This document shows, one piece after another, positions 1-7,300 of a stretch of 7,821 bases of DNA. The translations under genes were made by a program, and so were the position numbers. Origin of the DNA: Acetobacterium sp. (GTDB lineage: Bacteria; Bacillota; Clostridia; Eubacteriales; Eubacteriaceae); NCBI GenBank assembly GCA_022013395.1, contig JAKLQL010000418.1, positions 1 to 7,821 on the forward strand, written 5' to 3'. Position 1 is the stretch's first letter. Each line of letters starts with the position of its first letter. The notes below the pieces were generated by a model. That model was not told where the DNA came from. It searched no databases and saw nothing but the letters and a program-made list of their open reading frames with translations.

Positions 1-1141
1 CGGCAAGGGCGGTGTGGGGAAAACCAGTGTGGCGGCAGCAACGGCGGTGAAACTGGCCCAGGACGGCAAAAGCGTTTTGATTATGAGTACTGATCAGGCC
101 CATAGCCTTTCAGATTCATTTGGAGTAAAGCTTCAAAATACGCCGGTTCAAATAGCCGGAAATCTTTGGGGACTGGAAGTTGATGCTATTATTGAAGGCG
201 AACTGGCCTGGGGGAATATGAAAAGCTATCTCAAAGAATTGCTGACTGCCCGGGCCGAAGGGGGAATCGAAGCTGAGGAACTGTTGGTTTTTCCCGGGTT
301 GGAGGAGTTATTTTCACTGTTTAAAATCATCACAATTTATGAAGAAAACGAGTATGATGTGTTAATTGTCGACTGCGCTCCTACCGGGGAGACCCTGTCG
401 CTGTTGAAGTTTCCGGAAATGTTTGGCAACATGATTAAAACAGTGCTACCGATGAAAAAAAAGGCGGCTAAAATTGCTGGACCGATGGTCGAAAAAGTTA
501 TGAAAATTCCCATGCCTGAGGACAATGTCTTTGATGATGTGGAACAACTTAATGAAAAACTCTATCGGCTTCAGGCGATTATGACCAACAAGGAAATCCT
601 CAGCATCCGCATCGTTACCACCCCGGAACGGATTGTCATTAAGGAGGCCAAACGGAATTTTACCTACCTGCATTTATACAACTACAACATCGATGCGGTG
701 ATCGTCAATAAGGTCTATCCGCCCAAAGCCCTGGATGGCTATTTCAGCAAATGGATTAATCTTCAGGAGGAAGGGCTCAAAGAAATTTGGGAGAGCTTTT
801 CCCCGGTGCCGGTTTTCACGCTGATGCTGCTGGATAAAGAACTGGCAACCGAAACCATTCTGTTAGAAGCGGCCAAGCAGATTTTCGGCACAACCGATCC
901 CGCCGCAGTTTTATTTAACGACACCATTTTTGAGGTAAAGAAGGAAGATAACGGATATGAATTCATTTTAAATATTCCCTTTGCCGACAAAGCCGATATG
1001 GATATGGGACAAAAAGGCAACGAGCTGATGATCCAGATCAAAAATGAAAAACGGTGTTTTACTCTGCCGGATGTGCTGCGCAATAAAGCTGTTCAAAGTG
1101 CCCGATACGAAGCAGGGCAGTTACATATAAAATTTGCATAG
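1..1141 (+). CDS. ArsA/Get3-family ATPase with C-terminal Hsp20-like domain, 5'-truncated by window edge
   Basis: This is a soluble P-loop ATPase of the ArsA/Get3 branch of the SIMIBI class. The frame is open to the left edge. Codons from base 2 read GKGGVGKTS, the deviant Walker A with its signature lysine, so the GTG at 14 lies inside the motif and is not the start. Family members usually begin about 5-10 residues earlier, just outside the window. Counting that GTG as residue 1, switch I is DQAHSLSDSF (27-36; families usually have DPAHSL) and switch II is DCAPTGETLSLL (120-131; usually DTAPTGHTL). Residues about 305-375 form a beta-rich domain resembling the ArsA Hsp20-like C-terminal domain. 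The protein has one ATPase half, about 380 residues, so it should act as a dimer like Get3. Its only visible cysteines are C121 and C348, so neither the ArsA metalloid site nor the Get3 zinc CxxC is present. The family assignment is firm, but the client or partner is unknown. Many clostridial genomes label such genes arsenic-transporting ATPase without support. It converges on the glucan synthase gene. Confidence 0.93.
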   Translation, partial: GKGGVGKTSVAAATAVKLAQDGKSVLIMSTDQAHSLSDSFGVKLQNTPVQIAGNLWGLEVDAIIEGELAWGNMKSYLKELLTARAEGGIEAEELLVFPGLEELFSLFKIITIYEENEYDVLIVDCAPTGETLSLLKFPEMFGNMIKTVLPMKKKAAKIAGPMVEKVMKIPMPEDNVFDDVEQLNEKLYRLQAIMTNKEILSIRIVTTPERIVIKEAKRNFTYLHLYNYNIDAVIVNKVYPPKALDGYFSKWINLQEEGLKEIWESFSPVPVFTLMLLDKELATETILLEAAKQIFGTTDPAAVLFNDTIFEVKKEDNGYEFILNIPFADKADMDMGQKGNELMIQIKNEKRCFTLPDVLRNKAVQSARYEAGQLHIKFA

Positions 1142-1168
1142 CGGGGTAAAAGGTTACAATAAACTGAA

Positions 1169-1193
1169 GAATTTCTGACAAAATCAGGGATTC
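1169..1193 (+). terminator. Possible 3' stem-loop of the ATPase mRNA (terminator-like, no U-tract)
   Basis: GAATTTCTGA at 1169-1178 pairs with TCAGGGATTC at 1184-1193 around a 5-base CAAAA loop. This gives a 10-bp stem that includes two G-U wobbles, starting 28 bases after the ATPase stop codon. The wobbles pair only in RNA read from the + strand; in the opposite transcript they become A-C mismatches. That fits a role at the end of the ATPase message. The sequence after the stem (CATGATCT) has no U-run, so it is not a standard intrinsic terminator and may be only a 3' stabilising hairpin or chance. Confidence 0.3.
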
Positions 1194-1289
1194 CATGATC
1201 TGGGAGATCACCGCGCCAGACAATGAACAGCTGCTGAATTATTAAGTTTCGATGGGATCTGATGATCTGATTACCGGCTAAAAGCTAAG

Positions 1290-1323
1290 GGCTGATCTCA
1301 ATTGAAATCAATAACCCTCAGCC
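1290..1323. repeat. Nested inverted repeats between the convergent genes
   Basis: The outer arms GGCTGA (1290-1295) and TCAGCC (1318-1323) are perfectly complementary. Overlapping them is an 18-bp near-palindrome at 1293-1310, TGATCTCAATTGAAATCA, centred on AATT, with one mismatched pair on each half. The outer stem and the inner palindrome share bases and so are alternative structures. The location lies 67-100 bases past the glucan synthase stop on the - strand. It could be part of that gene's 3' end, a protein-binding site, or chance. No T-run follows on the - strand, so I do not call it a terminator. Confidence 0.3.
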
Positions 1324-1341
1324 GCTAAAGATGCTTTTTCA

Positions 1342-1362
1342 AGGAAACCTTTCCTGATCAGG
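1342..1362. repeat. Overlapping palindromes just past the glucan synthase stop
   Basis: AGGAAA (1342-1347) and TTTCCT (1350-1355) form an inverted repeat with a 2-base centre. It overlaps CCTGATCAGG (1353-1362), a perfect 10-bp palindrome. Both lie 28-48 bases downstream of the glucan synthase stop codon on the - strand. They are too short or loopless to be a classical terminator, and the bases following on the - strand (TGAAAAAG) are A-rich, not T-rich. Confidence 0.25.
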
Positions 1363-1389
1363 GGGAAGCCGGATAAAGATGCGATGCAT

Positions 1390-4300
1390 TTAGCCCAGAT
1401 TGGCTGGCAAAATAGTCACGTCAACGGTATGGGTGCCGCCGTCATCATCCAGATGAAGCAAATTATCGGCTACTGTTTGACCATCGACACGAATTTCCAC
1501 AACCCCATTGGTTACGCCAGTGGGGTTTTTTACGGTGATTTCATAGCGGGTGTGCTGGTGTTGATAGGTTAACTGGTATGCTGGCCAGTCGGCGGGAATG
1601 CAGGGATCAAAACTGATGGTATCGCCGTTCTTTTTGAAGCCCAGAATGGACTCCAGCCCAGCCCGGTAGATCCAGCCGGCGGCGCCGGTGTACCATGTCC
1701 AACCGCCCCGGCCAGTGTGGGGGTGAGTCGAATAGACATCGGCGGCCAGCACATAGGGCTCCACCTTATAGCGGTTGCAATCGGCGCGGTTAGTGGTGTG
1801 GTTCACCGGATTGACGAGCTCAAAGAGTTCAAAGGCTTTGTTGCCATCACCCAGTTTGGCATAAGCAATAATCACCCAGGCTGCGGCATGGGTATACTGG
1901 CCGCCGTTTTCCCGGACGCCCGGAATGTATCCCTTGATATAACCCGGTTCCAGGTCTGACTGATCAAAGGGCGGGGTCAGCAGCTTGATCAGTCCTTCTT
2001 CCCGGGAGATCAGAAATGTTTCCACGGCTTGCATGGCGCTTAACGAACGGGCTTTATTGCCGGCACCGGAGATAATCGACCAGCTTTGGGCCAGAGAATC
2101 GATTTTACATTCATCATTTTTCATCGAACCCAGAGCCTGGCCGTTATCAAAATAGGCGCGGCGGTACCAGCTGCCATCCCAGGCATTTTTTTCAATGGCG
2201 ACGCGGATTTTCTCGCGGATCAGCAAATAGTTGGATGCTTTTTGCGGCTCATCCATTTTTTGGCAAAGTGGAGCAAAGCTTTCCAGGGTGGACAGTAAAA
2301 ACCAGCCCAGCCAGACACTTTCGCCCAGCCCTTTATTGCCAACCGTATTCATGCCGTCGTTCCAATCGCCGGAGCCCATCAGCGGCAGGCCATGGGCGCC
2401 GAATTTTAAGGAGATGTCAAGCGCCCGCAGGCAATGGTCGTAGAGGGAGGATCTGGCAGTTGATAGCCGCGGCGACCCATAGCGTTCATCCTCATATTCG
2501 GTCAATAAGGGCTCATCAAGAAAGCCGATTGTTTCGTTTAGGATCCCAATGTCGCCGGTGATGCGGATGTACTCGGCGGTCACGTAAGGCAGCCATAACC
2601 GGTCATCGGAAAAACGGGTTCGGGTTCCCTTGCCCTGGGGCTCATGCCACCAATGCTGAACATCACCTTCGGGATACTGATGGCTGGCGTGAAGCAGAAT
2701 TTGTTTTCGGGACAATTCCGGCCACATCGCGGCAATTGCCAGACAATCCTGCAATTGGTCTCTGAAGCCGAAAGCACCGCCGGACTGATAAAATGCCGAG
2801 CGGGCCCACAGTCGGCAGGCAATGACCTGATACTGAAGCCAGCCGTTTAACAGCAGGTTCATGGCCGGAGCAGGGGTCGTAACGGTTAGTATCGCCATTT
2901 TTTCCTGCCAGAATGACTTGGCCTCAGCCAGGGCGGCTTGGGCCTTTTCGGGATTTGTGTAGATTGCGGTGAGTCGCTTAAGCTCCTCATAAGAGTCAGC
3001 CACACCGACCACAAAAACGATCTCTTTCTCAGCATTAGGCTCAAGGGTAACCTTTACCTGAATGGCCCCGCAGGGGTCATACCCGATCCCCAGTAGCCCA
3101 GAAAGCGCTTCCCGGCACAAGGTTGCGGGCGCATCGCGATGGCCTTTGCCAAAAAATGATTTGCGATCGCCGGTGACTGAACTTACCGGCAAGGACGAAT
3201 CCATAAAACAAAGGTCATCGGGAAATTCTTCGTTAAACGGATTTTTGATCACCAGGGTCTGGGAATTTTCAAGACTTGTTCGGAGATGAATCGCGGTGAC
3301 CTGATCACTGACGCCTAAAACCGGGCGCAGATAATAGGTCAGCGTTAATTCCCGTTTTTCAGGTGACCGGTTTTTCAGGCTGAGGATACTCAGTTTCACC
3401 GGGTCCTGCACCGGGACACATAGGGTGAGCTGCTGAGCAATGCCATGACTGGTGTGTTCAAAACAGGAGTAGCCGAATCCATGGGTGGCACGGTAAGATG
3501 AATCCTCGCGGATGGGCAGGGCGGTGGCAGTCCATAAAGCGCCGGTCTGATCATCCTGAAGATAGATAATTTCACCGGGGGTATCGGAAACCGCATCGTT
3601 GGACCAGGGGGTGATTTTATTCTCCCGGCTGTTTTTCGACCAGACATAGCCAGAACCGGATTCGGAAACCGTAAAGCCGAACTGGGGATTGGCAATAACG
3701 TTGATCCAGGGCGCGGGGGTCACATCACCCGGATCCAAATGGATCACATATTCATTGCCCTGGCGGTTAAAGCCGCCCAAGCCATTATCGTATAAAAGGT
3801 CTGGCCGCGCCATTGGGGTAATCGGAAACGCGTGCTCTGTTTTCGAAAATGTTTTTCGGGGCAGCGCGAGTTCATTTTTAATGGTTTGGGTCTGTTCGGC
3901 CAGGGTGCCGCCGTCACCGGATAGGATAATACGGGAAATGCCGTAAAACAGATAGAGATCATCTGGGGATAGCTTGTTTTTGTCCAGAATAAAGACATCC
4001 CCGGTGCGATGAACGGCATCATGGGACTGACTGGCCAGCACATAATCGATGATCAGCTGGTGGAGGGGCAAAGAATAATTATATTCTTCATCAGTCAGAA
4101 TGACCAGATCAACCCGCAGATCCATAATCCGCCAGTAATCATGGGCGCGGAGGATCTCATAGAGAATGCCCATCTGATTGGTTTGGTTAATTTCCAGAAA
4201 AACAATCGGGAGATCCCCGGAAATGCCGTATTTCCACAGGGCTGACTGGCCCTTGGTGTTTTTCAGGATTAATTCCTGTTTATTTCGGCGCAGCGGACTG

Positions 4301-7300
4301 ATAAAAATGATATCCGAAATCAGGTTCTGGTAAAGTTCAATTTCGGTTGTTTCCATATCCAGGTATTCTGATTCCACCTGACCACGGGTGACAGCCAGAA
4401 AGAAGGTTTGTTCAACAGCCTCAAAAGTGGCATGTCGATCGACCTGATCAAGCAGGTTTTCGCGGTTGTCACTGACGGCGGTCAAAAATGAAAACTGCAC
4501 CAGCTTATTGGGTTCGATGCAGAAACGCATTCGTAGGCTCATCACCGGGTCCAAAACCGGACCGATGGTATTGCTCAGGGGTTTTTCCAAGTGATCAATG
4601 GGGATACTGTGCGGATTATTGCCGCGGCCCAGAAATTTCAGCCGATCTGTCTCATATTGAATATCGCCAATGATGTCACATTTATGAACGACGGCATTGG
4701 CCATCCACATCAGTTCTTCATTCTCGGACCGGGGGCGCCGGTTGGCAATGATACACTTGCGGCTTTTCTGATAACTGGTTTCAACAAAAAGGTTGCTGAA
4801 AGCCGGATGGGCGACATCCGAACGCTGATCGGCCAGGACTGCTTCCAGATAGCTGGTAAGTTCAATGGTGCAGGTTTTATCGCCGCGGTTTTTTAGGGAG
4901 ATCCGGCGAATTTCGACATTATCATCTGAGGCTACCACGACTTCGGTTTTGGTTTCGATCATATCGTCATGACGGTTATACATGGCCTTATCGGAGGTGA
5001 AAACAACCTCGTAATCGTCGGGCATTTGGTTCAACGGGGCATAGGTGGCAGACCAGACCCGGTTGGTTTCGGTGTTGCGCAGGTAAAAAAAGGTTCCGTA
5101 GGGATCCAGGGTACTGTCTTCCCGCCAACGCGTAATCGAGGCAATCTTGCTCTTGCTGTAGCCGGTGCCGCGATCCGTGATCAGTACCGAATAATTACCA
5201 TTTGAAAGAATATGTGCCTTTGGCAGTTTGGGGTTTGGCTGCTTGAAAACCCGGTAGGTATTTCTTTTTACAGCCATGATGCCGCGGGTCTTTTCGACCT
5301 TTTCCTTGGTCGACTTTGTAAAAATTAAATTGGTCGATACCTTTTCCTGAAGCAGTAGCCGGGCAGCATGCATTTCGGGATCGGCATGAAAGCGGTTTTG
5401 CATGATATTGCTGTGGAGGGTATTGTTAAGCGCCATCAGACTCATTCCCTGATGATGGGCCATGAAGCTTTTTACAATGGTCCGCTTGGCCTGAAAGGGC
5501 AACCGTTCCGGGGTATAATCAGCAGCCTCATAGTAACCATAGGCACCTTCCATGCCCTCGGCTTTTAAATGGCGGATATTTTTTAGCGCTTCTTTTGGAT
5601 TTACCAGCAGCGCCAGAAAGGTCGCATAGGGAGCAACCACCGAATCTTCGACCAGTCCGCGTTTCAGGCCCAGCCATGGCACTCCGAAAGCCCGGTATTG
5701 ATAATCATTGTCTTTGTCAACTAAATTATACCCCGATTCTGAAATTCCCCAGGGAATACGCAGTCGTCGGCCGTATATTTTTTGACTCTCAAGGACAAAG
5801 GAATAGGTTTCATTCCATAAAGTATTGGGATAGTTTTTTAATACCAGCAGTGGCATTAAATATTCAAACATGGTACCGGTCCAGGAAATCAGACCGACGT
5901 GGCGATCCACACTGGTCAGGGCGCGGTTTAGTTTATACCAGTGCAGCGCTGGGACCATGCCTTTGGCAATGCAGATATAGCTGACCTGACGGGATTCCGA
6001 AGCCAGCAGGTCATAATAGGAGTTGCTCAGTTTCATGTCATCAACGTTAAAGCCGATGCTGAATAAATCTTTTTTCTTGTCATACAGGGGCGTAAAGTCC
6101 ATGGCATTGGATAAATCATCAATTCGCTTGATCAGCAGTTTGTACCTTTTTTTAAAGAGATTAATGGATTTAACTGCTTTTTTAAGCTGCGTCTCAAGTT
6201 TTTCAAACCAGGCTTCCGCTATTTTCCGGGTTTCGGGGTCTTCATCGGGTAGTGTCTCGGCCAACTCGGTCATGGCTTTGGCAACGCCTTTGTAAATTCC
6301 GGGCAGATTCCAGAGGGTGTGACTCTGGTTCAGTTCTGCTTTAACGGCGGCGATTTGATTGGCAATGGAACCGTCCCGGTCATTTTCAGACAATTCCGGG
6401 GGCATGCTATCAAACAGATCGATCCAGGGCATCCATGTGGTCAGCTCTTTTTTATACATCCACAACATTTTATCAATTTTGAAGCGCCAGTCGCTTTCTT
6501 CAATATCTTCCAGCCCTTTTCCCGCGATGAGTTCATTTAAGGCCACATTCCATTGAAACAAATCCACGGTCTGATCCGGTCTGAGCAGCTCTGCGGAAAA
6601 GATCTGGTCATAAGTCCGATAGCCTTTTTTTTCAGCACAGTTCAAGGTGTCTTTGATACCGCTAAAGAATGAATCATCAATCAGAGGCCGATGCAGATAT
6701 TCTGCCAGTCCCTGTTTCAAAGTTGTCAGATAACACAGTAGATTACCGCTGTCGACGGTTGACACATAAGTGGGCCGCAGCGGTTTGAGGGTTTTTGTCT
6801 GGTACCAGTTATACAGGTGACCGTGCCATTTTTCCAGCAATTCCACAGTGCCAACGGTTCTTTCGATCAGATCGACCATCCGGTAGGTGCCAACATAGCC
6901 AAAATCCCGGGCTGTTAAAATGGCCAGCAGTCCCAGCCCAATATTAGTTGGCGAGGTCCGGTAAGCAATGCCTTTGGGAGGATCTTCCTGGTAGTTGTCC
7001 GGCGGCAGAAAATTGCCCCGGTTATTGGTGAATTCTTCAAAGTAACGCCAGGTTTTTCGGGCGATGCGTTTTAGCTCATAAATATCTTTTTCGGGCAGAG
7101 CAACCGCTGCTTGACGCTTATCTTTACTGACCTCAAAAGCGATCACCGGGGCGGTTGCCCAGACCAACGCAAAAATGATGGCCAGGCCGATGGATTCAGG
7201 TTGGCAGATCAGGGTCAGCAGAACCAGTAAGGCGGCCTGAAAAAGGGATGATTTCAGGCTGAAGACATAGCTGATTAACGAGTTTTTCTGAAATTTTTCA

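Larger units (their letters stand above)
1142..1389. other. Convergent intergenic region without a convincing gene
   Basis: This 248-bp gap separates the 3' ends of two convergent genes, so it must hold transcription ends for both. It contains a short + strand stem-loop (1169-1193), a tandem 8-bp repeat (1256-1271), an 18-bp near-palindrome (1293-1310), a GGCTGA/TCAGCC inverted repeat (1290-1323) and overlapping palindromes near 1342-1362. None is followed by a clear run of T in the direction of transcription. The longest + strand reading frame of any interest is a 16-codon ATG frame at 1195-1245. No RNA gene was recognised. Confidence 0.7.

Noticed and set aside
14..16. GTG at 14 as the ATPase start codon
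   Set aside because: It sits inside the Walker A motif; the in-frame codons before it encode GKGG, so the true start is left of the window.
337..1083. - strand open frames at 337-525, 446-673 and 763-1083
   Set aside because: They are antisense to the ATPase, which carries clear family motifs. They are low-complexity translations with no supporting start signals.
1..1141. Naming the ATPase arsA and calling it an arsenite pump component
   Set aside because: The metalloid-binding cysteines are absent, there is only one ATPase half, and no ars gene is visible.
2580..2822. Alternative - strand frames inside the glucan synthase (2580-2822, 3396-3695, 3744-4043, 1569-1754)
   Set aside because: They overlap well-conserved GH94 domain sequence in another frame and show no domain of their own, so I see no sign of a frameshift.
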